The notes under the pieces are model-generated. The model worked only from the letters and a program-made list of their open reading frames with translations, ran no database searches and was not told where the DNA came from. Shown piece by piece: positions 6,989-14,084 of a stretch of DNA of 64,000 nt. Origin of the DNA: Macrococcoides caseolyticum. Lineage in GTDB: Bacteria > Bacillota > Bacilli > Staphylococcales > Staphylococcaceae. Position numbers and translations under genes: made by a program. Where the stretch lies: contig NZ_JAHCPS010000005.1 of assembly GCF_021366795.1 (NCBI RefSeq), positions 1 through 64,000 of the forward strand, written 5' to 3'. Each line of letters begins with the position of its first letter. Positions within the stretch are counted from its first letter, which is position 1.

Positions 6989-7438
6989 TTAAATATTTTT
7001 AGCTAGTATCACTTTATCCATCGCTCGTATACCATTTTCCATAATGACTTCTTTATATTCATTGATAAAGAAGTCTTTTTCTATGGCCATCATTCTAAAT
7101 CCACATTTTTGATAGAGTGCAAGTTGATTCAAACTTGAATTTGCAGTCGCAATTGTTAAATGACAATATCCTAACTCTTTTACTTTTACCTCAACTTCTT
7201 TAAGCATTAGCTTGCCGTATCCTTTACCTTGTTGCTCCTCACTAACAGCAATATTCATTATTTCAATGGTGTCATGACTCATTTCTTTTAGTACAACAAC
7301 ACCAATCGTTTTGTTTTCAATTTCTAGTTTATATACTAAACCTGCTTTAATATATTGATTAATCATTTCAACCGATGGATCTGCTAATAATAATAGGGTT
7401 TGAATGGTTTCGTTAATTTCATTAATTCGTTTTAGCAT
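6989..7438 (-). CDS. GNAT acetyltransferase
   Basis: 149 residues. Motifs: IEMNIAV-like strand (IEIMNIAVSEEQQGKGYGKLML) near residue 75-95 with the Q-Q-G-K-G-Y-G acetyl-CoA loop, and LNQLALYQKCGF near residue 110. Good AAGGTGAT before the ATG. Its stop lies 4 bp from the stop of yoeB (convergent), and it is transcribed divergently from the zinc peptidase gene. Substrate unknown. Confidence 0.85.
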   Translation of the reverse strand: MLKRINEINETIQTLLLLADPSVEMINQYIKAGLVYKLEIENKTIGVVVLKEMSHDTIEIMNIAVSEEQQGKGYGKLMLKEVEVKVKELGYCHLTIATANSSLNQLALYQKCGFRMMAIEKDFFINEYKEVIMENGIRAMDKVILAKNI

Positions 7439-7515
7439 TGTATCACCTTTTGTAAGAATTTTCTGTATAATATCATTATATATTTAATTATAAGGTCGAT
7501 ACAACGAAAGGTTTG

Positions 7516-8262
7516 ATGATTTTGAAACCGATATTCACATTTGAGAATAATAATGATTTTAATAAATACAAAGATGTTATTCAATATTTCCATATTGAAA
7601 TAGCCAAATATCAAAAGTATCTTGAAGATAATTTTCAACTTTCTGATACACCTTCTGGCGTATTTTGGACTTCAAGATTTGTTATGGAAAAAGTACTTAA
7701 TAAACCTGTACCTGCTTTTACGAGAGATGAAGCAATTTATATGTGTGCAGATTTAGATTACTGGGAATCTTATCTTTCAAATTTGTTGCCTGAACAATTT
7801 AAAAATAAGTATGCATCATTTTATGAAGAAAATACTCAAAATGAAGTACTAGCTATATTCGGTCATGAGCTTACACACCATATTGATTTATTTCTTGCTG
7901 AGTTTGACGATGATAATCCTACGTGTGAAGATATGTGGTTTGAAGAAGGAATGGCGACTTTTTTACCAAGAAAATTCTTTTTTAATGATGCACTTTTTGA
8001 TGAAGTGTATCAATTGGAAAAAGATTTATTTGACTACTATGCTCAAAGCTATGAAGATATCACATTAGAAAATTTTACGTATGATATTTATTCTAAAAAT
8101 GAAACTTATATTATGTCACACTATTGGCTTAGTTTTATAAAAGTAACTGATTTAGTTCGGTTATACGAAAATGATATTAAGAAATTATTTGATACTTATC
8201 ATCAATGGGATAGTAAGGGGAGGACTGAGCATCTTTATGAATACTTAATTACAAATCGTTAG
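7516..8262 (+). CDS. Putative zinc metallopeptidase with HELTH motif
   Basis: 248 residues. FGHELTHHID (His 117, Glu 118, His 121) followed 23 residues later by WFEEGMATFLP (Glu 143/144) is the HExxH...E arrangement of gluzincins (M1/M61-like clan MA). No signal peptide, so it is cytoplasmic. The first in-frame start codon is TTG 7513, but the ATG at 7516 is better placed after GAAAGG. The flanking domains are not recognised, and the protein is much shorter than aminopeptidase N. A stand-alone peptidase acting on small peptides is the simplest reading. Confidence 0.65.
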   Translation: MILKPIFTFENNNDFNKYKDVIQYFHIEIAKYQKYLEDNFQLSDTPSGVFWTSRFVMEKVLNKPVPAFTRDEAIYMCADLDYWESYLSNLLPEQFKNKYASFYEENTQNEVLAIFGHELTHHIDLFLAEFDDDNPTCEDMWFEEGMATFLPRKFFFNDALFDEVYQLEKDLFDYYAQSYEDITLENFTYDIYSKNETYIMSHYWLSFIKVTDLVRLYENDIKKLFDTYHQWDSKGRTEHLYEYLITNR

Positions 8263-8291
8263 GAGAATTGGTACAGTAATTTATAGTTTGC

Positions 8292-8394
8292 GTTTCGATT
8301 ATAGCCGAAATGTATGCTGATTTTTATGTGTGTTTCGATTATAATCAAAACCTATATAAGTGAGTGAGCGAAATATGTGTTATTTCACTCACTC
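8292..8394 (+). promoter_or_regulatory. Paired palindromes and a 14-bp hairpin before the NUDIX gene
   Basis: GTTTCGATTATA occurs at 8292-8303 and again at 8332-8343, exactly 40 bp apart, each inside an imperfect palindrome (TTTCGATTATAGCCGAAA and TTTCGATTATAATCAAAA). A 13-of-14-bp stem (8362-8375 with 8381-8394) follows, with no T-run. This looks like tandem operators plus a leader hairpin. Confidence 0.45.
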
Positions 8395-8435
8395 AAATGA
8401 CTAAAATATTACTTATTTCCTATTGGAGGTACATC

Positions 8436-8921
8436 ATGACTGAAATTTGGGAGTTACTTAATCAAAACAGACAAAAGACTGGTATCCTTCATGAAAGAGG
8501 AGTTGCTGTTCCTGCTGGTTTGTACCATTTAGTAGTAGAAATCTGGGTACAAAAACCTAATGGTGAGTTATTATTAACACAACGACATCCTAATAAACCC
8601 CTTGGTTTGAAATGGGAATGTAGTCGAGGATCTGCTGTTGCAGGAGAAGATGGTGTACTTGCTGCACATCGTGAGTTACTTGAAGAAGCAGGTATATTTG
8701 CGCCTTTAAATGATATTCAATTCAAAGGTTATACAATGCATTCACATTATATTACTGAAACTTATCTATACGAATCACCATTGAATGACATAACATTTAA
8801 TCTTCAAGCAGAAGAAGTTGTTGATGCGAAGTGGGTCAGTCCGGATGAAATTGAACAAAATTTAGATGAATTAATACCAGATTTATGGGATAGATATTGT
8901 AAGTATATTAAAGTGGGATAG
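8436..8921 (+). CDS. NUDIX hydrolase
   Basis: 161 residues with an intact Nudix box GSAVAGEDGVLAAHRELLEEAGI (residues about 66-88), matching G-x5-E-x7-R-E-x2-E-E-x-G. Sequence before the box (LLLTQRHPNKPLGLKWECSRG) resembles the isopentenyl-diphosphate isomerase/YfcD-like branch of NUDIX enzymes. The substrate is probably a nucleoside diphosphate derivative but is not predictable. The start is ATG 8436 with GGAGG seven bases upstream. It is followed after 5 bp by the next gene, hence an operon. The upstream palindromes suggest a dedicated regulator. Confidence 0.85.
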   Translation: MTEIWELLNQNRQKTGILHERGVAVPAGLYHLVVEIWVQKPNGELLLTQRHPNKPLGLKWECSRGSAVAGEDGVLAAHRELLEEAGIFAPLNDIQFKGYTMHSHYITETYLYESPLNDITFNLQAEEVVDAKWVSPDEIEQNLDELIPDLWDRYCKYIKVG

Positions 8922-8926
8922 TTAAC

Positions 8927-9691
8927 ATGCGTAATTTGAAGTTCGAGTTTGATCTCTTCTTTATATCGAAAGCTTTCTTAAATGAACATCAGCATAATTT
9001 AATAAACACTTTAGTTGTACCGAAAGAAGAGTTTAAGAAAAACAGTAGCTTATCAAATGTTGTTAATAATTCAACATATCAAACATGGCATCTGACATAT
9101 GAGTTTGTTATTGTAGCTGAACCAGGATGGTATGAAAGCATAGAAAATACATTTAAAGATGCATTGAAACAAGAAATGATTGATAATGGTACTCAGCTGA
9201 TTAATGATGATAGACTAATAACTTCAGCATATTGGGATGTGCTTACAAGAAATGAACAAATAAGCTTTATCCAACAGTGCGATGATGAACCTAGCAAAAC
9301 AGATATAACGCAGTTCAGTACAATAGCTCATCTTACTGCATTGCATAATAAATTCCCGGAAAACCATGGCGCAAATTGTTTGTCGGCAACACTGTATGCA
9401 TTAACTAAAAATCCATTTATATTAGAACAGTGGGTGCATCAGGAAACCTTTATGCTCTTCCTTAACCGTCTTGGATACAAAGAAGTGGAATCTTCATTTA
9501 GCAGTGGAGATATTATCTGTTTCTATCATGACGATGTACTTACACATGCATGTTATGCGATTGATGACGAATATGTCTTTAACAAGCCAGGACAGACATT
9601 CTGGGAGCCGTGGACGATAGAACGTTTTGAGGAGATTCATAATAATAGAAGTGAAAATAAATATAAAATATTTAAAAAAATGGCTACATAA
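8927..9691 (+). CDS. Unrecognised protein with NlpC/P60-like Cys-His signature
   Basis: 254 residues, family not recognised. The first 120 residues are a soluble alpha/beta region. The rest shows GANCLSATLYAL (Cys 151 at a helix start) and later SSGDIICFYHDDVLTHACYA (His 207) followed by a strand and Asn 219 in NKPG. Cys-helix, then G-D-hydrophobic strand, then a H-x-x-x-y strand is the order of the papain-like NlpC/P60 fold. It has no signal peptide. Five bases separate it from the NUDIX stop, so translation is likely coupled; the ribosome binding site is weak. Confidence 0.5.
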   Translation: MRNLKFEFDLFFISKAFLNEHQHNLINTLVVPKEEFKKNSSLSNVVNNSTYQTWHLTYEFVIVAEPGWYESIENTFKDALKQEMIDNGTQLINDDRLITSAYWDVLTRNEQISFIQQCDDEPSKTDITQFSTIAHLTALHNKFPENHGANCLSATLYALTKNPFILEQWVHQETFMLFLNRLGYKEVESSFSSGDIICFYHDDVLTHACYAIDDEYVFNKPGQTFWEPWTIERFEEIHNNRSENKYKIFKKMAT

Positions 9692-9739
9692 ACGACTAAC
9701 ATAACACAATATGTTTATATTATCATACAGAAAAAATAT

Positions 9740-9769
9740 ACCCATCACTCAAACTCTTGAGCGATGGGT
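9740..9769. terminator. Terminator between convergent genes
   Basis: 12-bp stem with one mismatch (ACCCATCACTCA 9740-9751 with 9758-9769). On the minus strand it is followed by ATATTTTTTC, on the plus strand by TTTGTCCTTT, so it mainly serves the MFS gene. Confidence 0.65.
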
Positions 9770-9776
9770 TTGTCCT

Positions 9777-10949
9777 TTAAAATATATGTTTATATCGAAA
9801 TGTGAGTAAACATATCAATAAGTAAGCAAGCGATGCTACAACAAATGCGAATACTAAGGTAACGTGTTCTGCTAGTAACGACATCACAAATGTTGATAAA
9901 CAAAATCCTAAACTATATATACTCTGATTCAGTGTATAAGTATCAAGTAGTGTATCATGATTTAAATGCTTTTGTATTTCTGTGTGTAGTGATATAGATA
10001 ATAATTGCTCTATAATACCATAAAGCCAAGATAGCAGGACTGCTAGTATTAACCACCTGTTAATCCCGAAGACAAACGTAATGAGTGAAAGCAGCATATA
10101 TCCACTGAAATAGAAATGCACGATATTCAGTTTTTCGGTCAAAAGAACCATCTTTGATCCGACAAGTAAACCTACGAAAAATGCTGCGTTGATAATACCA
10201 AACCAGTATGATGGGGCATTTAAATATTCTTTTACAAAGGCAATCATTATTGCAGCAATCCAGACAGCATGGCCAAATGACGCGATGAAAGTATTCCAAT
10301 TTAAATATTGACTGTAGCTGGTACGATTGCTTTTAATAACCGCTTTGAAACTTTTGGAATCTATATACTCACTCTCTACAGTATTAATATTAAAATTTAT
10401 CTTCATCATAAATATCACAGATATGATTGACAAGATGACACAGAACATCATCAATCCATCACTATGCAGGAATGCTAATAATATACTACCTAATGCCCAG
10501 GCTGAAATTTGTATCATATTATTCATACTACTTATTTTTCCGTTTGCTCTAAGTATATTATCCTTTAACTCAAAGTAGGGGATTAATGTGTTGCTTAATG
10601 GATTTGTAAAACCATCTAAGAACGCAATCATAAATGCTAATCCTAATATATAAAAATAGTGCAATTCAATATACATTGAACCAACCAATATAATCAGTAA
10701 GCCACATTTCATCGTTTGATTAAACACTAAAATATATTGCTTTTGAAATCTTGAATATACAATTGGTGCGATAAACCCACTTATAAAATAAGCAGATGTG
10801 AAGAAAATAGGAACTAATGCACTTAATTGAATAGAGTGCGTTAATTCATATAGATAAGCAATCAGTGCAATAATATAAATATTATCGCTCGTATTGGCGA
10901 ATAACTGACTAAAGTATAAGTATTTAAAGTTATTTGTAAATCCTTTCAT
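9777..10949 (-). CDS. MFS transporter
   Basis: 390 residues with about 12 hydrophobic segments and no extra domain, typical of major facilitator proteins of the MFS_3/Mef-like branch. Helix 1 starts at YLYFSQLFANTSDNIYIIAL. The usual loop 2-3 motif is weak (SRFQKQYI). AGGGGG before the ATG. A 12-bp inverted repeat at 10,977-11,025 precedes the gene and may be an operator or leader hairpin. A drug or metabolite efflux role is likely but the substrate is unknown. Confidence 0.75.
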   Translation of the reverse strand: MKGFTNNFKYLYFSQLFANTSDNIYIIALIAYLYELTHSIQLSALVPIFFTSAYFISGFIAPIVYSRFQKQYILVFNQTMKCGLLIILVGSMYIELHYFYILGLAFMIAFLDGFTNPLSNTLIPYFELKDNILRANGKISSMNNMIQISAWALGSILLAFLHSDGLMMFCVILSIISVIFMMKINFNINTVESEYIDSKSFKAVIKSNRTSYSQYLNWNTFIASFGHAVWIAAIMIAFVKEYLNAPSYWFGIINAAFFVGLLVGSKMVLLTEKLNIVHFYFSGYMLLSLITFVFGINRWLILAVLLSWLYGIIEQLLSISLHTEIQKHLNHDTLLDTYTLNQSIYSLGFCLSTFVMSLLAEHVTLVFAFVVASLAYLLICLLTFRYKHIF

Positions 10950-10976
10950 GATTTCCCCCTAATTTAAGAAGATCAT

Positions 10977-11025
10977 AGACTTACAAATACAACTTATTTA
11001 ATTGTTTTTATTGATTTATAAGTCT
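10977..11025 (-). promoter_or_regulatory. Inverted repeat upstream of the MFS gene
   Basis: AGACTTACAAAT (10977-10988) and ATTTATAAGTCT (11014-11025) pair over 12 bp with one G-T-type mismatch, 28 bp upstream of the MFS start codon. Either an operator or a 5'-UTR stem. Confidence 0.4.
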
Positions 11026-11128
11026 ACGTCTAATTGATGAATTAGAAAGAAAACATTACATATGAGATCACCTTTTATTGTTTTTAATGCATTCATCTTA
11101 TCATTATCAGAAAATTTTTACAATATAT

Positions 11129-11575
11129 TCATTTTTCTCTTAATTTATTAATTACTATTTCTGATATTTCACGATTTGTTAACCATCTATTTTCACTAGG
11201 ATGTTTTCCTAATTTTATAATATTAATTTCTCTTTGAAATGTATAATTTCTACTAGATGTACCTTTAATTAAATAAATTTGACTATTAAGAATATTTTGT
11301 CGGTCAATAAAATCATTAAAAAGTTCATAATAAGGACTATGTATCCAGGCAATAATTTTAGTTATTTTTTCGTTTTTTATGAAGTCTAATAAGTTTGTAT
11401 AATTTTGTTTGTTTCTATAATCAAATTGAAAAAAATCTACGTGTGACATCTTTAAAATATCCTTATATTTCTCTTCATTTCTACTACATAAATAAATTTC
11501 CTCTTGATACTCTTTTGCAGCCCACTTACTAAAATCTAATAACATACCTGAACCGCCAATAATTATTATTGTCAT
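11129..11575 (-). CDS. Short Rossmann-fold NAD(P)-binding protein
   Basis: 148 residues starting directly with a nucleotide-binding strand-loop-helix (MTIIIIGGSGML). It continues with CSRNEEKY, a typical NADP phosphate-binding region, and a DFFQFDYRN strand. It lacks the YxxxK of classical short-chain dehydrogenases and is shorter than them, so it may be a reduced SDR-like protein. AGAGGTGAT before the ATG. It stands alone, divergent from the GrpB-like gene. No clear substrate or partner. Confidence 0.6.
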   Translation of the reverse strand: MTIIIIGGSGMLLDFSKWAAKEYQEEIYLCSRNEEKYKDILKMSHVDFFQFDYRNKQNYTNLLDFIKNEKITKIIAWIHSPYYELFNDFIDRQNILNSQIYLIKGTSSRNYTFQREINIIKLGKHPSENRWLTNREISEIVINKLREK

Positions 11576-11794
11576 TTATATCACCTCTTAATTTATTTTA
11601 ATTTTTATAAGGTTGTTAATACTACTCTTATATTGTCTTAAATTCAGGAGCGCACCTATGAAATGTTAAATATGAGGTTATACAAATAAATTCGCAGATT
11701 CAAAATTCTTTACTTTGTTCATACATATTATTATTCTTTATTTTCCGAAAATTCTATATAATAAATATAATACAAATGATGGAGGTTGGACGCA

Positions 11795-12319
11795 ATGTCA
11801 TTAGGGGTTAAACGTGGTCAGGTTGTATTAAGTGAATACCAAGAAACTTGGGTAGATGAATATAATCATGTTAAAAATGAAATTCTTAAAGTTGTGAAGT
11901 TAGACAAAAACGCCATTCATCACATTGGAAGTACATCTATACCTGGTTTATCAGCTAAGCCTATTATTGATATATTAATAGGCGTTGAAGATTATATGTC
12001 ACTTCCTGAATCTTTTTTTGAAGCATTAAAGACAATAGGTATTTATAGATTGCGTGTTGAAAAAGATGATGAAATTGTGTTGGCGAAATTCGAGGATGAG
12101 TCTTTTCAAAAACACACCCATTTTATTCATATAGTAAATAAAGAGAAGCAGAAATATACAGAATTATTAAAGTTTCGAGATTATTTACGTTCACATTCCG
12201 ATACTAGAATGGAATATCAACGTTTAAAAGAGAAGCTATCGTCACAATACGCAGATGATAGACCTAGATATACACAAGAAAAAGAAGCATTTATCAAATT
12301 AATTATTAATAATGAATAG
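11795..12319 (+). CDS. GrpB family nucleotidyltransferase-like protein
   Basis: 174 residues with the GrpB signature IHHIGSTSIPGLSAKPIIDILI (residues about 45-66), the G-S-T and D-x-D-like strand of a nucleotidyltransferase fold, and HTHFIHIV later. GrpB domains are found alone or fused to CoaE in Gram-positives; their biochemical role is unsettled. The start is ATG 11,795 with GGAGGTTGG upstream. The promoter region shares an exact 18-bp sequence with the GNAT gene at 5,405. Confidence 0.85.
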   Translation: MSLGVKRGQVVLSEYQETWVDEYNHVKNEILKVVKLDKNAIHHIGSTSIPGLSAKPIIDILIGVEDYMSLPESFFEALKTIGIYRLRVEKDDEIVLAKFEDESFQKHTHFIHIVNKEKQKYTELLKFRDYLRSHSDTRMEYQRLKEKLSSQYADDRPRYTQEKEAFIKLIINNE

Positions 12320-12402
12320 AAACCATGTTTTTTGTTTGAAAATCATCTCAGAAATATGTAATTCATTCTTATACAAATAAAATATGAAAGTATGTGATTA
12401 TA

Positions 12403-12990
12403 ATGAATAAAGATTTGACAAAAATATTAGATTTTACAATCGAGTTAGAAAAATTAAAAACTGTGACTAGAATGAATAAAACAGTTGATAACAGACAAGA
12501 AAATAGTGCTGAACATTCCTGGCATGCAGCTTTTGTAGCAGAAACTTTTTCAAAATTTTATCCCAAAGCGTTAGATACAAATAAAGTTATAAAGATGTTA
12601 CTGATTCATGATGTTGGTGAAATTAATGTGGGTGATACATTTTTATATGATGAGGTAGGTAAGTCAAGTTCTTTTTCAAAAGAGCGAACTTCATTAGAAA
12701 ATACTTTACTGAATTTAGATAAAGATCTTAAGAAAAAATATATAAAGCTTTGGGAGGAATTTGAAACAGGTCATTCTGAAGAAGCCAAATTCGCAAGAAT
12801 TGTAGATGCTATATTACCTTTGATAAATCATTATGTGACAGGAGATGCAAGCTCAACTGAAGCAAGATTGACAAAATCTCAAGTTATAACAAAAAAACAA
12901 TTTATAAATGTAGATTCTGAAGAATTATGGGAATTAGCAGCTCATATTATTGATAAAAGTGTTGAAAAAGGTCTTTATGAAGATAAGTAA
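12403..12990 (+). CDS. HD-domain phosphohydrolase, YfbR-like
   Basis: 195 residues. NSAEHSWHAAFVAE (metal-binding His), LLIHDVGEINVGDT (HD pair) and RIVDAILPLI (final Asp) follow the order of the HD_3/YfbR family, which removes phosphate from deoxynucleoside 5'-monophosphates. The start is ATG 12,403; an in-frame GTG nine bases earlier is less likely and neither has a strong ribosome binding site. It lies in a run of independent small enzymes, so the context is not informative. Confidence 0.8.
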   Translation: MNKDLTKILDFTIELEKLKTVTRMNKTVDNRQENSAEHSWHAAFVAETFSKFYPKALDTNKVIKMLLIHDVGEINVGDTFLYDEVGKSSSFSKERTSLENTLLNLDKDLKKKYIKLWEEFETGHSEEAKFARIVDAILPLINHYVTGDASSTEARLTKSQVITKKQFINVDSEELWELAAHIIDKSVEKGLYEDK

Positions 12991-13060
12991 TAATTATTTA
13001 TACTCGTTCAATGGTATTGATAGTTTCTAAATAATTATTATTAATTTAGGGGTGGGTATT

Positions 13061-13807
13061 GTGTCGAGAAATAACTTCTACGATTCAGACGGCTTATTTA
13101 AAGAATTTACATCCATTAGAGAAAACAAAGTTAATTTTAATGATTTAATTGAGACACCTATTTTATTCAGTATGTTACCTGATTTAAAAAATAAAACTGT
13201 ATTAGATATTGGCTGTGGAATGGGACAACATGTCAGGCAATATGCCGATATAGGCGCTAAATCTGTATTAGGTATTGATATCTCTGAAAAACTTCTAGCA
13301 ATTGCCGAAGAAAAGTTTAACGGTAAGAACATTGAATACCAAATGAAATCATTTGAAGATTTAGTTTCTTTAAATCAGCAGTTTGATGTTGTTACTAGCT
13401 CATTAGTATTTGATTATGTACAAGATTTTGATCAACTTATGAAAGATATTAGTCAGATAACACATCATAGTTCAGAAATTATTTTTAGTATGTCTCATCC
13501 AATTGTTACTTCGTATGATGAGTCTTTCCCAAGATGGACACGTGATAACGATGGCAACAAACTATATGCCAATGTTTATAATTATTTTATTGAAGGGGAG
13601 AAACTTTATTCATGGGGTGGTACGGAGATAGTTAATTATCACAGGACATTATCTAGTGTAATTAATTCGATAATTCAATCAGGCTTCACAATTATTGAGT
13701 GTCGGGAATCATTAGCTGATGAACATCTTAGAAAAGTATATCCTGAAGTTTTTGCAGGTACTATCCATCGACCGGATTTTATTTTCTTTAAATGTATAAA
13801 GTTATAA
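13061..13807 (+). CDS. SAM-dependent methyltransferase, class I
   Basis: 248 residues. Motif I VLDIGCGMGQH (residues about 48-57), motif II acidic residue in GIDIS near 76, a DVVTSSLVFDYV motif near 115. The C-terminal half (TRDNDGNKLYANVYNYF...RTLSSVINSIIQSGF) resembles small-molecule methyltransferases of the UbiE/Coq5 (Methyltransf_11) type. GTG start at 13,061 with AGGGGTGG six bases before it. It ends in a terminator, so it is a one-gene unit. Confidence 0.8.
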   Translation: MSRNNFYDSDGLFKEFTSIRENKVNFNDLIETPILFSMLPDLKNKTVLDIGCGMGQHVRQYADIGAKSVLGIDISEKLLAIAEEKFNGKNIEYQMKSFEDLVSLNQQFDVVTSSLVFDYVQDFDQLMKDISQITHHSSEIIFSMSHPIVTSYDESFPRWTRDNDGNKLYANVYNYFIEGEKLYSWGGTEIVNYHRTLSSVINSIIQSGFTIIECRESLADEHLRKVYPEVFAGTIHRPDFIFFKCIKL

Positions 13808-13816
13808 CTTTTAAAT

Positions 13817-13844
13817 AGAACTAGCACATATTATTGCTAGTTCT
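13817..13844 (+). terminator. Terminator after the methyltransferase gene
   Basis: 10-bp perfect stem AGAACTAGCA (13817-13826) with 13835-13844, followed by ATTTATTTCTT. Confidence 0.7.
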
Positions 13845-13886
13845 ATTTATTTCTTAATAAATATTTAAATATTCTAAAGATTGTTA

Positions 13887-13897
13887 TATAATATAAT
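13887..13897 (+). promoter_or_regulatory. Likely -10 region for leader peptide and ABC-F gene
   Basis: Two overlapping TATAAT hexamers (13887-13892 and 13892-13897), directly upstream of the GGAGG of the leader ORF. The -35 is not clear. Confidence 0.45.
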
Positions 13898-13924
13898 TAA
13901 TTTTTATGAACGGAGGTGTTGGTA

Positions 13925-14050
13925 TTGTTTTTAGAAGTTGCGAAGCGTATGCGTTTTGTTTTAACGGTACGTGGGAAATTTGCGTTTAAAATGACAAATT
14001 GGTGGAGTCTGCCCTTTTTTAAGCAAATACAACTTCTAGAGGAATACTAA
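13925..14050 (+). CDS. Leader peptide of the ABC-F gene, 41 aa
   Basis: A 41-codon ORF starts at TTG 13,925, eight bases after GGAGG (13912-13916); an internal ATG at 13,949 would give 33 residues. The peptide is basic and aromatic, with an RFVLTVRGKF stretch in the middle and TNWWSLPFF near the end. Its last codons (CTAGAGGAA, 14036-14044) form one arm of an RNA switch that controls access to the ABC-F ribosome binding site. Position, size and the overlap with the hairpin are those of a ribosome-stalling leader of antibiotic-inducible genes. I do not recognise the peptide. Confidence 0.65.
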   Translation: MFLEVAKRMRFVLTVRGKFAFKMTNWWSLPFFKQIQLLEEY

Positions 14051-14077
14051 CACGGTTCCTCTAGCAAACTAGAGGAG
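14036..14077 (+). promoter_or_regulatory. Translational attenuator with two exclusive hairpins
   Basis: Segment 1 CTAGAGGAA (14036-14044, inside the leader ORF) pairs perfectly with segment 2 TTCCTCTAG (14056-14064). Segment 2 also pairs over 8 bp with segment 3 CTAGAGGA (14069-14076), which holds the ribosome binding site AGAGGAG. A ribosome finishing the leader covers segment 1 and lets 2:3 close the site; a ribosome stalled earlier leaves 1:2 free to form and opens it. Confidence 0.75.
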
Positions 14078-14084
14078 AGAAAAA

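Noticed and set aside
8292-8350. Repeated GTTTCGATTATA considered as a CRISPR remnant
   Set aside because: Only two copies, each an internal palindrome near a promoter, with no cas genes; operator sites are the simpler explanation.
11660-11707. Tiny frames (Met-Lys-Cys and Met-Arg-Leu-Tyr-Lys) before the GrpB-like gene, resembling drug-leader peptides
   Set aside because: They are more than 90 bp from the gene, show no alternative hairpins at its ribosome binding site, and the downstream gene is not a resistance gene.
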